From an uncultured Christensenella sp. (lineage in GTDB: Bacteria > Bacillota > Clostridia > Christensenellales > Borkfalkiaceae): 64,000 nucleotides of DNA. The notes below the pieces were generated by a model. The model searched no databases, was not told the origin of the DNA, and worked only from the letters and a program-made list of their open reading frames with translations. The translations under genes were made by a program, and so were the position numbers. Positions within the stretch are counted from its first letter, which is position 1. Each line of letters starts with the position of its first letter. The DNA is taken from the NCBI GenBank assembly GCA_910585595.1, contig CAJUET010000011.1:7259-71258 (forward strand), written 5' to 3'. Positions 7,353 through 19,800 of this stretch are shown piece after piece.

Positions 7353-10300
7353 CTACTCTTGCAAACCGCCCGAAGGTTCGGAAGGATCGGGTGAAGAAGG
7401 ATTTGGAATTTTATAGGCTTGACGAAGAATACGCGAATCGTAACACGCCTTTATTTTCGAATCGTCGCCTATTGCATTTTGTATCGTCTCAGCAAATTTA
7501 ATTGAACTCAAAACGAATGACTCGTCTTTTTCTATTTCCTCCCCAAACAGAGCGTTCAACGCATTGAGCAATTTGGGAAGTTCCTCGCACCAAGGATTCT
7601 TCGAATAATGCCCTGTCCTCAAATATTCACCCTGCCCCACCTGAAAGTAAGTAACGTCCGAGCCGTCTTTTACGGTAACGTTATTATCCGTTAAGCGAAG
7701 TGCAGAGACGAATGTTGCGTTATTCACTAAATTCACAACGACCGAAGCCGAAAGCAACTCTCCTTTAATCAATGCCTGATTCAAAATAAGCTGTTTAAGC
7801 AATTGAGTTGCGGAAGCGTCGGGAGTAGCATCATTCGGATCGCTGTCGACAATATCCAATTTACTGACGCTTGAAAACAGCAAGTAAAGTTCTTCCTTTT
7901 TTATAACACTGTTTAGAACGTCTTCATAGAGCATCTTCTGCGCTGAAAACGGCACGATTACCGTAAGACCGTTAATTGAAATCGACGAATTTAAATAATC
8001 GGAAACGGTATAGTGAATAATATCCGATGAAAGGAATACTTCGATCGCACTTGAATCTTCGTCCTTGCCAAGTTTGGCAACCGTTTCAAGAAGCAAATCG
8101 TCTTTATTTTCCATCAGATTCTTTAAGTTCAACGCATAACTGCCGTCATCATTCTTCGTTAAATTGCGAACTGCAAGATAGGACGAAATGAACTTTTTAA
8201 GCTCGCCGTAACCGCCGTTCTTCGGTGAACACCAATTCTCCACATCATCGTTCAGATATTGCGGCACAATAATATTTTGCCCGTCTTGTTCCTCAAAGCT
8301 GCCGCTCATATTGCAAAGCTTTTCTTTGACAAGCAATGCAAGGCTACCCTCCGCAATACGGCTATCTTCAATTAGATTCATAAAACCGCTGCCGTATTCA
8401 AGGAACTCATCGATGTGTTCGTAATAGTTTCCGTCAACGCAGGCATTGACGAATTCGGAAAGAGTTCCCATACCGTTGAGTATAACTTCAAGCTCGTTGC
8501 CTGTAACCACGTTGATAGGCTCTCCGTTTTCGTCCGTATCATACGCCGCATTCGGCACATAAAGCACCCCCTCTCCACCCTCGGTCAAGAAACGGGAAAT
8601 AAGCGACCGTAACAAATCGGAACGAGACGCATAATATGCAAAATTGCGACCGTCCACGTCCGGTTTTTCCATAACTTCGGCAATTACAGCAATAATTGTG
8701 CCGGCGTCCTCTTCCTCCCCGCTGAAAATCAGTTCAAATAATGATTGATCCTCACGATCGCCGATATTCTTCAAGCCCTTCAAAAAGTAATGCAGTTCAC
8801 CGTAAGTCTTTACACTTCCGTCCGCACTGAAAGTGTTTTCGTAGACGATATCCTTCGGAATATAGAAATTATCAAACAACTCGCTAAGCCCGTCACTAAG
8901 CGTTTGACGGAAGTAACCCGACGCAAGCGTTTTACCTAATATACGAGACGCGGAAATCTTTACCTCGATCTTATCGTAAAGCTTGATATCTTTCTCCCGA
9001 TTGGGATTATCCTTGTCGAAAATATACAGGATACGGTTGAACACAGCACTCTCCGCATCTTTCACGTCGTCATAGACCGTGAAGATATCTTCTGCCACGT
9101 CAAGTAAGGTTCCGATTTCGTCTGTCCAAGCAACATTTTCACCCAAAAGCGCGTTATAAGAGTAAGTCTCCACGCCGCCTGCGTTGAGGTAGGAATTTTG
9201 CAAATAACAGTACAGGCGCGCAAGCACGGGGTCGACGGATTTACTCTTTCCGTTTTCAAAAAGTGAGAGTTCCTGAACCTTGGGAAGTACCGAACGGATC
9301 ATATCGAAGGTTTGCCTTCCTTCGCTTTTATCCGAAAGAACGGTAAAGAATATATTCATAAACCGCCGCAAGTCCTCTTTTCCGACAAGCTGTTGCAAAC
9401 CGATATACGGGCGCACATTTCTGCCCGTCGTAATTTGCGGATCGAAGTCATTCCCCGCATCATCCGGCTTTGTGCGTTCATTATACTCAATGAGTGCTTT
9501 GTCCTCCGGAATGGATCTGGAAAGATACCCGCCTTTGAACATGATTTTAAGAAGCTCTTTATTCATATCGCTCAGCGAGCTGCCGATAGAAATTTTGTCT
9601 AGATTCCCAAGCAACGAGCTGACAAGCGACATGCAGAAATTATGGACGAACGTCGGAGAATTATATTCTGCGATCAGCGCGTCGAATTCGTTCTGGAATC
9701 CTCCGATCTTCATAACGTTAAGCACCGCTTGCATAAGCCCGGTCTCAGAAGTACCGTTGACTGCGTTGCCGATCTCCCCCTCGCCGTATTTAACAAGTAA
9801 TATAACGGTATCGCGCGCCAAGCCCGTAAATTCACCGAGCTCCGCTCTTAAATTGACTTCTTCCGTAACGCCGTTCAATTCGTCGTCAAGTTCACCCGAA
9901 AAGACAAGATCTGCGGCGAACAGATAATACGGCATATCGGCAGGATCGGACATTGCGTTGAGAATCATGAAAATTCCCTGCGTACCGTAGCTTTCAAGCG
10001 CACGGTAAATTTTTAAATGAGTTTCGTATTTGCCACCGATTTCGTAATCTTTGAGTTTTCCTTCTCCCCTGCCCGCAACCATAAACAGGCATGCGCCAAT
10101 AAAAGAAATACCCAACACACCTGATACAATTCCGCGCGCAAGTCCCACAAAGCCACCTGCTATACGGTGCTTTTTGTACGGCGTGGAATTATTTTCGCTA
10201 AACGCTTTCGCCTTTTTCTTTTTATGCTTGCGTTCAGAATAAAAGCACAGATAGACGATATAAAGAATGAATACAGTCAAAAGATACAAGAGGTAGCAAA

Positions 10301-10922
10301 CGGAGGCAAAGGCGATATGATACACCATATCCGCAAGTGTATAAACGTAAGCGGCGGTATCACTTAAAAGTGTTCCGACAACACCGCTGCCGCCTAAACT
10401 TTCAAAATAAAGTGTTAAAATATTGCGGAAAGTCGTTGCATTTTCGGAAACGCCCAAAGCATTCTGCACGCCGTTCTCGCCCATGAAGAGATTGACGAAT
10501 TTGACAAGCGCGGCATCAATTTGTTTGCTTTTGACTCCGAAGTAATAGAGCAAAAACCACAGAACCGCAGCCAAAGCAGATTGAGTCCATAAAACAAGGC
10601 TCTTACGTCTGCCACGCTTGGCATTGATAAGCGTAGAAAACACGACAGTCAGCGAGAAAAGGATCGTAGGTCCCCAGGCAACCGCCATTTCAATCAGTTC
10701 GTAAACATTCTCGGATTTCACAGCGTCATTGATAAAAAATCCGAGCCAAATTCCGCCAATCAAAACCGATGAAGCAATCAGAACAAAAAATGCCGTTTTG
10801 AATCTTTTGAAGAAAATTGAAAGAATCAACAAAATCGTGAGCACGATAAAGAGAACCAGTTTCCAATTCAAAAACAGGTTATTAAAAAAGGTTGTAAATG
10901 AATTTGCCAATAATAAATTCAT
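7353..10922 (-). CDS. Large polytopic membrane protein with about 900-aa soluble domain, last gene of the MBG/AAA operon
   Basis: An 1,189-aa protein of no recognised family. The first about 300 residues contain six or so hydrophobic helices (for example LVLFIVLTILLILSIFF, TAFFVLIASSVLIGGIWLGF, ICYLL-type helices near 205-225, and a last one near 265-285). The loop before the last helix has a strongly basic cluster (ERKHKKKKAKAF), which by the positive-inside rule places it in the cytoplasm and the long C-terminal region outside. That region is acidic, mostly alpha-helical and without repeats or enzyme motifs, ending in a Pro/Ser tail. The ATG at 10922 has a GGAGC ribosome binding site. Role in envelope assembly is inferred from neighbours only. 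Confidence 0.85.
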   Translation of the reverse strand: MNLLLANSFTTFFNNLFLNWKLVLFIVLTILLILSIFFKRFKTAFFVLIASSVLIGGIWLGFFINDAVKSENVYELIEMAVAWGPTILFSLTVVFSTLINAKRGRRKSLVLWTQSALAAVLWFLLYYFGVKSKQIDAALVKFVNLFMGENGVQNALGVSENATTFRNILTLYFESLGGSGVVGTLLSDTAAYVYTLADMVYHIAFASVCYLLYLLTVFILYIVYLCFYSERKHKKKKAKAFSENNSTPYKKHRIAGGFVGLARGIVSGVLGISFIGACLFMVAGRGEGKLKDYEIGGKYETHLKIYRALESYGTQGIFMILNAMSDPADMPYYLFAADLVFSGELDDELNGVTEEVNLRAELGEFTGLARDTVILLVKYGEGEIGNAVNGTSETGLMQAVLNVMKIGGFQNEFDALIAEYNSPTFVHNFCMSLVSSLLGNLDKISIGSSLSDMNKELLKIMFKGGYLSRSIPEDKALIEYNERTKPDDAGNDFDPQITTGRNVRPYIGLQQLVGKEDLRRFMNIFFTVLSDKSEGRQTFDMIRSVLPKVQELSLFENGKSKSVDPVLARLYCYLQNSYLNAGGVETYSYNALLGENVAWTDEIGTLLDVAEDIFTVYDDVKDAESAVFNRILYIFDKDNPNREKDIKLYDKIEVKISASRILGKTLASGYFRQTLSDGLSELFDNFYIPKDIVYENTFSADGSVKTYGELHYFLKGLKNIGDREDQSLFELIFSGEEEDAGTIIAVIAEVMEKPDVDGRNFAYYASRSDLLRSLISRFLTEGGEGVLYVPNAAYDTDENGEPINVVTGNELEVILNGMGTLSEFVNACVDGNYYEHIDEFLEYGSGFMNLIEDSRIAEGSLALLVKEKLCNMSGSFEEQDGQNIIVPQYLNDDVENWCSPKNGGYGELKKFISSYLAVRNLTKNDDGSYALNLKNLMENKDDLLLETVAKLGKDEDSSAIEVFLSSDIIHYTVSDYLNSSISINGLTVIVPFSAQKMLYEDVLNSVIKKEELYLLFSSVSKLDIVDSDPNDATPDASATQLLKQLILNQALIKGELLSASVVVNLVNNATFVSALRLTDNNVTVKDGSDVTYFQVGQGEYLRTGHYSKNPWCEELPKLLNALNALFGEEIEKDESFVLSSIKFAETIQNAIGDDSKIKACYDSRILRQAYKIPNPSSPDPSEPSGGLQE

Positions 10923-10943
10923 TTGCGTGCTCCTAAACAGTTA

Positions 10944-12086
10944 TCATAATATTTTATTGACACCTTTGAAAAACTCGTCGGATTGCTTGTAATCGCCGTC
11001 AAAACCGATTACGGTTGCGGCATGATTATCCTCTCCGAATAAATCGACAAACTTTTCAATGTCAGTTTGATTGAACGTTATTTGAGCAAGATTCTTACAG
11101 CCGTAAAAACAGTTCTTTTTAAGCTGCGCACCCTTCATATAAAATACGGACAGACTCGTAACCGAGTCGAATGCTCTCGCCTCCACTTCCACCGCGCCTT
11201 CGTTTCCTTCCTGAATCATGCTGACCGTTTTCAGATTTTTCATATAACGGAAAGCCCCTCTCTCGATCTTGGTCACGCTGGCGGGAAGATTCACCGTGTG
11301 AGCAGATAGATGACGGAACGCGCCGCTTCCGATCGCAACGACCCGATACTCTTTGTCGTTCTTTGCGTCCTTGATCAGTTTAGGAAGGTTTATAATATCC
11401 TCGTCCGATTCGTAACCCCAAAGTCTTACGTTGTTATCCGCAATCAGCTCCAAATCGTAACCCGAAAGCGAAAACTTTTTGGTATATTTGGGAAACAGAA
11501 ACACGGTAACGCCGATTGCAATCACGAGAAGAATGCTTGTGATCCAATAGAATACTTTGGGGAACACGGCAACGTTCTTTTTTGTAATATTTTTCAAACG
11601 GAAACGCTCGGTATCGTCCTTGCTTACTTTCTTTTGGGGCTTGGATGCCTCCTGCACTTTCGGACGTTCCGTCTCTTCGATATACTTCTCATCGCGGGCA
11701 TAATGTTCGAATTTATAAGTATTATCGACATATTCGCCTTCGTTCCACAAAACGCGGTCAAACGCCGCTTGCACAAGTCTTACCGAAATACGCTTACAGG
11801 CATATAACGCTTTGAGCTTTGCCTTCGGCACAAAGGAAGAATTCGCCTTTGCAAGAAAGTTATTGTAGATCACAACGGAACGTTCTATCAAATTATCGTG
11901 CATATCGTATTGGCTCACTTCGAATTTCATGCCCAGGAGCTTTTGATTCACGTTGTTATAGAATTTGAATACGATATACTTTTCTTCGTTCCGCTCGTTC
12001 CCGAACACGATATACTCGTCTAAGGAAACCGCATCCGAAATATCGTCCGTGTATTTAATTTTTTCGATGCTGTTATATGAACTCAT
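10944..12086 (-). CDS. Membrane-anchored BspA-type leucine-rich repeat protein
   Basis: About 380 aa from the ATG at 12086, chosen over the longer reading frame (12119) because it has GGAGG upstream and less overlap with the preceding gene. An N-terminal cytoplasmic region of about 170 residues is followed by one membrane helix (VFYWITSILLVIAIGVTVFLF). The C-terminal region contains BspA/LRR_5-like repeats (VVAIGSGAFRHLSAHTVNLP, VTKIERGAFRYMKNLKTVSM, VEARAFDSVTSLSVFYM). Such repeats form solenoids used in surface adhesion. It is the ninth gene of the operon. Having a substantial cytoplasmic domain and an outside LRR suggests a link across the membrane; that is inference. Confidence 0.8.
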   Translation of the reverse strand: MSSYNSIEKIKYTDDISDAVSLDEYIVFGNERNEEKYIVFKFYNNVNQKLLGMKFEVSQYDMHDNLIERSVVIYNNFLAKANSSFVPKAKLKALYACKRISVRLVQAAFDRVLWNEGEYVDNTYKFEHYARDEKYIEETERPKVQEASKPQKKVSKDDTERFRLKNITKKNVAVFPKVFYWITSILLVIAIGVTVFLFPKYTKKFSLSGYDLELIADNNVRLWGYESDEDIINLPKLIKDAKNDKEYRVVAIGSGAFRHLSAHTVNLPASVTKIERGAFRYMKNLKTVSMIQEGNEGAVEVEARAFDSVTSLSVFYMKGAQLKKNCFYGCKNLAQITFNQTDIEKFVDLFGEDNHAATVIGFDGDYKQSDEFFKGVNKIL

Positions 12087-12786
12087 ATTCAACGGCGCCT
12101 CCGTTCCACTCTTTTGCATTCTTACGGCGGAAACACAACAACGTTATGAAGTAACCGACAAGCGCGAAAAGAAACCCTGCGCCGACGATCGCATAATTCC
12201 AATAAGAATTCATAAACGCTTTCATATAAATTCCGCCGAAAACTTCAAGCGCGGCATGACGCAAAAGGAACAGTCCCGCAAAGATCGCCACGCTCTTGAA
12301 GATCGCATACAGATGAATTTTCCAAAACGGAAGCGGGCGTATTACCTGCGAATTGATTTGTGCCGAATTCGCATAGGCGATAACGACGTTCACGTGCGCA
12401 CAGCGTTTGGATAGCGCAATCACGCGCGAAGAGAGCGTAGTATCGGTTTCGGTCACTCTTATGACGGAACATACCCTCTTCATAGCCGTGTACTGTACGA
12501 TAAAATAACCGACCTTTTTAAATTTACGCGCAAAGTTGCAAATAAGATATTTATCCGTTCCGGATTTGCAGATAACGTATTTTCTGATATATTTGTAAGT
12601 TTCGCCCGACGTAAAATAAATCGTATTTTTCGAGTTCGTCGTTTTGACCGTACGCAACACCTTATCTTCCGTATAAGTATGCGAGTATTTATTTTTCAGA
12701 AAACGCGATGCGAACAAAGTGACAACGCCAGATACAAACAGCACCGCTGCGATCACGGCTAAAATTCTCCACATTAAAACCGTCAT
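12073..12786 (-). CDS. Membrane protein, three predicted helices, unknown family
   Basis: A 237-aa protein with an N-terminal helix (RILAVIAAVLFVSGVVTLFA) and two helices near residues 165-185 and 200-225. Between them is a beta-rich soluble segment of about 130 residues beginning TEDKVLRTVKTTNSKNT. No known domain is recognised. Its start overlaps the stop of the preceding gene by 4 bp (ATGA), and its end overlaps the LRR gene, so translation is probably coupled. Confidence 0.75.
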   Translation of the reverse strand: MTVLMWRILAVIAAVLFVSGVVTLFASRFLKNKYSHTYTEDKVLRTVKTTNSKNTIYFTSGETYKYIRKYVICKSGTDKYLICNFARKFKKVGYFIVQYTAMKRVCSVIRVTETDTTLSSRVIALSKRCAHVNVVIAYANSAQINSQVIRPLPFWKIHLYAIFKSVAIFAGLFLLRHAALEVFGGIYMKAFMNSYWNYAIVGAGFLFALVGYFITLLCFRRKNAKEWNGGAVEYEFI

Positions 12787-13814
12787 GATTTTCCCTGCCT
12801 GTCCGAAGTATCGTAATTTAAATCTTCACCATCGGAGAGATCGACTTTCGTTGCGCCCATACGGGCGGATTGATTGCGCTTCGTCTGTGCCTTACTCGTT
12901 GGCAACGGAACGTCTTCCTCCTCCGTTTCGTCAAAGAGCATCGCAAGGTTTTCTTCAACCGTTTCGGGTGCAAAAAGAACACCCTTGCAGCCCTTGATAT
13001 TTACACCCGAAGTGTGCTTACCCGCATTGGCGGGGTCGAGCGAAATATCCTCGAATAAACTCTTCTGCGCCACTTTCATAGTCAAATGAAAAATCGGAAA
13101 TATCAAAAAGATTGCCGCAACGGTCACTAAAATCATAATAAACGAAATGATCGTACCTGCAAGAGATCCCGCAAGGAAGAGATTCACGATTACATTCACA
13201 CCGATCAAAAAACCGAAAATCAAATTTAAAATCAAAATGGGAACAAACAAATTCAAAAAGCAAGTCCCCTTTCCGCGGTAGCGCATGGTTTTAAGACAAA
13301 CCGAAACAGCTACGGCGGCACTGATCCCCGGATTGGATTCCACGATATAGGCGGTTGGTGCAAACATAACGAAGAGCATAAAAATGAATACGCATTCCGC
13401 TAACATCCCCGGAATACAGAAAATTATGATCAAAAGCTCCCGTGAGATTTCGGGGGCGGCAGTGCTTATCAAAAGCCCCAAAAGCGCAAGCAAGCACGTT
13501 ACAACCCCGATCAAAAGCGTGCCCGCAAGGAAAATCAAAAATTCAATGAGCCTTGCTCCTATATATGTCCAAAGCGAATTGGCCTTACAGGCGACGCGGA
13601 AGTTTTCCGCTACGACCGCTTTGTTGTCAGCATGAGCAATTTTTGCCTGTCTCACGTCCGCAAGCGCGAACACGGGAAAGAAAATCAGCATAACGCGACC
13701 GATAAACGCCATGGCGGTATACAGCCAATAGCAAAGAAATCCCTTGTTTTTGTACACGGTATTGACCGCCGCTTTGAGTCCCCCGCTGAAATAGGTTGCA
13801 AACCCCCTGTTCAT
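12783..13814 (-). CDS. Polytopic membrane protein, unknown family
   Basis: A 343-aa protein with about six hydrophobic helices between residues 25 and 250 (for example FLIFLAGTLLIGVVTCLLALL, LIIIFCIPGMLAECVFIFML, FIMILVTVAAIFLIFPIFHL) followed by a hydrophilic tail of about 90 residues (QAKRNQSARMGATKVDL...). The pattern of paired helices resembles membrane domains of the DUF975/glycerophosphodiester-phosphodiesterase membrane-region kind, but the match is not firm. It overlaps the next gene by 4 bp and lies 48 bp after the giant MBG protein gene. Confidence 0.75.
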   Translation of the reverse strand: MNRGFATYFSGGLKAAVNTVYKNKGFLCYWLYTAMAFIGRVMLIFFPVFALADVRQAKIAHADNKAVVAENFRVACKANSLWTYIGARLIEFLIFLAGTLLIGVVTCLLALLGLLISTAAPEISRELLIIIFCIPGMLAECVFIFMLFVMFAPTAYIVESNPGISAAVAVSVCLKTMRYRGKGTCFLNLFVPILILNLIFGFLIGVNVIVNLFLAGSLAGTIISFIMILVTVAAIFLIFPIFHLTMKVAQKSLFEDISLDPANAGKHTSGVNIKGCKGVLFAPETVEENLAMLFDETEEEDVPLPTSKAQTKRNQSARMGATKVDLSDGEDLNYDTSDRQGKS

Positions 13815-13862
13815 ACCAGAGCCCCCTGTATCTGTTTGATTTGGTTTTTCACTTTTCTCTCC

Positions 13863-16800
13863 TTACACACCCGTCGGGTAGTTCTCCATTCCAACCAGCA
13901 TGAAATCTAAGCCTTCGATTCCCGATTCGCCCGAAACTGCAAAAATCGAACTTCTGTCGGTTTTATTACCGCTTTCGCGTAACTCATAGATGAAGACGTA
14001 AACGGCATACGTATTACCTTTTCTGTACAGCGCCATTTCATAACTATAACCCGCATTCGTCCAAAAATCTTCTTCGCTGTTTACTTCCGCCTCAAAATCG
14101 GTTTCAGAATCGAGAAGCGTAATTCCTTCCGCCAAAGTATTGTTTTGGATAGCAGTCGTCAAGTCTGAACTTAACCGAAAATCTTTGACCGACACTTGAA
14201 CGTGTTTCACTTCGATCGAAGTATCACCGAAATGCATCGTCAAACGTATTTCATAGTGTTTCGTACGCAACGCTTCGCCGTTTACAACATTCAGCGTAAC
14301 CCATTGATCGTAAATACCGGGTTGTTTTCCTACCGAAGCACTCTTTAAAAGAGTTTCATCTTCTGCGGCAAGCCCGTATTCGTTTTCATCGCCCTCATAA
14401 CCCGCGGCAAGCGCATCGCTATAACCAAGCCGTTCAAAAAGACTCTCATTGTTATAAGGATCGATCGTCTGTTTTGCGCCCGTATAGGAGACTTCCCCGC
14501 GCCCCGTTTCCGAATTCTTTATATTTTCGGGAACGTATTGTTTAAAGTAAATTACTCTCTTCATAAATTCAAGTGAACCCATATTGAGTGTAATATTATA
14601 ATTATCGGTTGTATCCACCCCTGCGGTATCTCTTAAAATAACGCTGTCTTTAACAATTTTAACGCTCAAATACGATTTGTTTGCGCTCGCCAAAAGCGTC
14701 GTACGGTTGAGCGCGACAGACACCAATCTATCGCCTGTTATAAGCGAATTACTAGTTGTTCCGTCTTCAAGCAAGCGGATGATCTCGATTTCCTCCTCCG
14801 TGGTCTCAATGTGATCTACTGTACCGTACAGTTCCGTTTTACTCTTCGGCTGCAAAGTAAGCTGTACGCGGTCAATCGTAAGTAGACCTGTATCTACATA
14901 TTCGTATTCATAATTATCCCCGTCATTCAGGAATTTAAGCTTGATTTGATATTCGCCTGCGTCGAAGCGGGTGATTTTGCCACCGTTCTTCCAATAAACA
15001 ACATTGATTTCGATCTGCAACTTTTCGCTGTTTAAAATTCCTCTGCCCGCTTCTTCACCCTCATATTGAACATACCGAATAAGATCAGCTTTATCGATTT
15101 GAGGTCCTCTTTTGCTGTAAGTCATCTGATGATCGTTCGTACTGACCGATACGGGCCGCTTGTTAATCACGAGCTTGCCGCTACGGGATATAATTCCGTA
15201 ATTTCGCGACACGTCGTTCCCGCCTTCTTTTACGCCGATATACGGATTGTTCGCAAGCTCTCCTGCGTCGGTCAAAGAAACCGCTTTCGTCATAAAAGTG
15301 TGACCTTTCACCAAAACGTTTTCCTCTCCCGTCTTCCAGATGTTCTCTTCGTCGTCATAGAAAGAAACTGTGTAAATACCCCCGTCGGGCGAATAATGCG
15401 TAAGTCCGTCATACACCCATTCGTCGTAAACGTCCTTTCCGTTATAAGACCAATCGACATAGATTTTCCGCTCTTTAACGGTAAGAGTGCCGAGCTTGGA
15501 TTCTACGATCTCGTAATTGAGCATTTTCGATACGCTGCTCGTTTTGCTCTCTACGATGTCATTTACGGTGTCGTTTTTCACACTTCCCACTTCTGTAATG
15601 GTAACGACCTCCGACTTAAACGTAAACACATGACCCATTACCAATCCTTCGGTCTTTCCCTGCAAAGGATCGTTGTTCAGATAAGAATAACATTCCTGAA
15701 TTTCATCGGGCAAAATGAGCGGTTTACCGTCGTATACCTTTTCGGCACCCATCGTTGTAACGTAAAGTTTCCGTTTGAGAACGGAAAGTTCACCGTAGAG
15801 ATAGCTAATATCGTAGTTGCGCGAAATATCTTTCCCGTCGCGCTTTATAACGATTTCAAATTCGTTCGTCACTTTATCCGCGCGATATTCGATAACGGAA
15901 AGAAGCGTAGCTTCATCCGCATACGCGCTTACGTCACTGTACGCAAGCCCTTTCGTTGCATCTTTGACATACTCGATCTTATAACTGTCGCTAAGTTCGC
16001 GCGTATCGTGCGCGTCGCCGTCGTAAACAAAACCGTGCGACGCCGTTGTTACAAGAATTCGGCGTTTTTCAATAGTCAGCAAACCGTCCCTTGCGCCTGT
16101 AAGCTCGTAGTTTTCGGTCATCTCGAGACCGTCGGCGTTGCGTACAATAAAGAAAACAATTTGTATAAGATAAGTTCCGACAGGCGCATTCTCGGGAAGA
16201 TTGACAAAACGAACTTCTGTGACGGTAAGCGTTTCGTTCTCGGCAAGCCCGTTGCCTCCGATTTCTTTATAGTTCCCCGCTTCGATTTTATACTCTATCC
16301 TTTCGCCGTAGTCAACGGTCAAATCTTTTAACGCAACCGTGATCTGCTTCTGTCCGACTTTAAACTTGCCGTTTACGAACTTAATTTCATAGTTATTGCT
16401 ATCCGAAAAACCCCCGTCTCCTTCGACGGAAGCTCCGACGCCGTAAACCTCATATTCACCCGCGGGCAAACGCATACCGTTATCGATATTATTGACTTTT
16501 CCGTCGGCAGTGCGGAATTTTACGAAAATTTCAAGTTTTTCCCCGTCGACCAGTCCGCCGTTTACGGGCTCAATCGCAGTAATGTTATTATAATTCCCGA
16601 ATCCGTCCGGATAAACGATCGAAGTTCCGTAAACTATATCGTCGATATTAAGAAGTTCAACTTCGATCGAACGCTTTTGAATTCTGCAAGTGCGCCGTTC
16701 GGAACTGATCTCATAATTTTCGAGTCTTTCATTGCCGCCCACAATCGCGCTATGCAACAAATCCAATTCGTATTCGTATAACCCCGCTTTGCCGATTGCT

Positions 16801-19800
16801 TCTACCGTGCTGACTCTTCCCCCGTCCGTTACGGAGTAGTAAATAACTTTAACGTCAAGTTTTTCACCTGTCGCCATACCCATTCCGCCGATGAGTTCTT
16901 CTCCCTCGGCGTCTATGTAGTCGTGTACGCGACCGTTATAAAAATCGTCGGGAATGGTTTTGAGCGTTACGTTGATCTCACGCTTTTCTACGGTCAAATC
17001 TCCGTCTACCCATTCGATATCATAGCTATCCGCAACCAAATAACCGTCTTGATGAGTAGACTGATGATCACCGTCACTGACAGTGATCAGATAACCCGAC
17101 TTCGATATTGTATAAGTACCTGCATCGGGACGCATTTTGCCCGTTTCTTCCCAACCGAAATCGAACACAACGCCAAGGCTATCTTCCTGAACAAGGCTTC
17201 CTTTTATAAGCGTATAGTTGGTTTTATAGAGTCCGTTAGCCCCTTCACGGTATTCAACAGGCTCGCCATAAGTCACGGTAAGCGAATTGAGCGCTACCGT
17301 AATTGCGCGCCTGTCAATTGTAAGAATCCCGTCGCCGTTGCAACTGAATATATAGTTACAGTCGATTTCTTCCCCGCCGTTTATAAATACAACGTTTCCG
17401 TTTATAAACAACTTTTCGACTTTGATAACGTACTTATCGGCATACTTCGGCGTCGTCACCGTACCGTCTTGCTTTTGATATACGCCCGTAAAAGTCAGCT
17501 TTTCATCCTCATAAGGAATAGGATTATGAGTTATCTTAATATCTTCGAGATTGTCGCCGTAGGTGCTCCTTTGATCTTCGACGGTAAAATCAATCTCAAG
17601 TTTTTCGATTAAAAGCCCATCCGTAAGCGTGGCGTTGCTAAGCGGATTTCCGCCCTCGTCCAAGTAAGCGATATCGTAATTTTTTGTTCCTTCTTCAGAC
17701 CCGTCGATTAGTGGAATCGCCTTAATGTCATATTTTCCTACATTTCTCGGGGTCGTAAGCTCGCCGTTTTGCAAATAAGCAAAACCAAACGTCAATTGTT
17801 CATTGTACGGAAGCTCAGAAAGCGAAATTGTCGGTTGCGGCAAAATAATTTCGTCTCCGTATTTTAAAGTTGCGGAGTAAACGGTAACGCTCACCTGTTT
17901 CTTTTCAACCGTAAGTTTTGCATCGATCCATTCTATATCATAGCTGTTTGTTACGGAGTTGTAGCCGTCTAATTCGAGTCCGTCCTCATTTTTTATGATC
18001 ACACCGAGAACCGTAATCGTATATTTTCCTACGTTTGATTTACCGTACTCGTATCCTACAAAATCGATAAATACGGAACCGATCGAATCGCCCGCAACGA
18101 AACCTAATTCCGACGTAATATCATAAAAATCATTATCGGGGTATTTTGCTTCGTCGCCGTAAACAATATTTAAATCGTGTAAGCGAATCGTGACGGGACG
18201 CTTTTCAATCGTAAGCATTTCATCCTTACACCCAATCAAATAATTACTAAGATCGCTTTCGGTTTCGTCTTTGTTGATAATAACGCTGTTTTTCCTGTCA
18301 AGAGCATAAGAATACGCTCCCGCGTATTTTGGCAGAAACTCGGGAACATTCTCGAAAATAACTTTTACATTAAGCTGTTCCTCGTAGGCGAGCGCCATAT
18401 CGCGCTTTTTAAGATATGCAGTCTCGCCTGCGTTCACTTTATCGAGAGCAAGAGTTATATTCTCTTCGCCCGCACCGTAAGTGCGTACCGCACCGTCATA
18501 GATGCCTCCCTCAATTTCGTTAAGCGTAATTTCAATGGGGCGCGGTTTGATTTTAAGAGTCCCGGGAACGTAATACTGAACCAAATAATTACCCTCGCTC
18601 TCGTCATCGTCGCGATCCATCGTAATTTCCGTCTCTCCGCCGGAAGAATATATCCAAATTTCGTACGGCTTGATGTAATAGGAACCTGCGGATTTAGGCG
18701 TTATATACGCAGTTTCCCAATCTTCCTCGTCGGAGTCTGAATCAGACGGAAGATTCAAGTAGTTAATCGCCTTGATTTCGATCTCGTCGCCTTCAAGAAG
18801 CCCTGTCGCAATTTTAGAATTGGAATTTACACTGTCGTTGGAATCCGCGTATTCCTCGTGCAGATAGACTCCGTCAACGTTGCCCTTGCCCGCGGGATAG
18901 ACCGCACTGCTTCCGTCCTCATTATAAATATCCTCACCGTAGAACGTCGTTGCGTCCTTCATCCAAACGGTAAGAACGCGGCGGGCAATATAGAGCGTTC
19001 CGTTTTCGGTCTTAACATCATAATTCCGTTTATCGCCGCCGATAAATTCCCAGCCTACGATTTTGACTGCGTTCTCATAACCTGCGATCTTGCCGTCGAC
19101 CCATTTAACGGGTACTCTAGACATATCCTTGATTTCGGACTTATATTCGGAAAGATCGAACTCCACGGTCAATTTTGCCGTTTCGTGCTCGCCGATAAAT
19201 CCGTCCTCGCTTTTATAATTCCCCGCCTCGGTCGGATATTGTGCTTCTTTATAGTTTTCTCCGTAAACGGACGTTGCTGTAAGCGCCTCAATTACAACGG
19301 GCTTGGGCGTTATCGTAAGCGTACCGTATTCGTAGCCCAAAATTTGATAGTTATTGTTCGGCACGGCAAATTCGCACTCATTCTTTCCCGAATCTTTCAC
19401 GTTTGTAATTTCGCAAAGACTTTGCAAGTTGAGCTTGTCGCCGCCCAAAAGTCCGTTTACCTTTTTGCTGACATAATAAGTATTATAGTTATCATTTGAA
19501 AGCGGAGTTCCGTCGTAAACTTTTTTGGCACTCTCTGTTACAACCGTAATCAAACGCGGCATAATCGTGAGCGTACCGTATTCGTAGTTCAAAATTTGAT
19601 AGTTATTGTTCGGCACGGTGAATTCGCACCGATTTTCGCCCGAACTGTCTACGTTTGTAATTTCGAAGCGCACCAACAAATTAAGTTTATCATTGCCGAT
19701 GAGTCCGCTTTCCTTTTTATTGTCATAATAAGTTTTATATTGATCATTTAAAAGCGGTGTTCCGTCGTAAACTTTGACTGCGCTTTCGGTGACGACCGTA

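Noticed and set aside
15066..16331. 421-codon plus-strand frame opposite the giant MBG gene
   Set aside because: Antisense to a continuous MBG coding frame with regular repeats; similar plus-strand frames at 16923 and 18858 have the same explanation.
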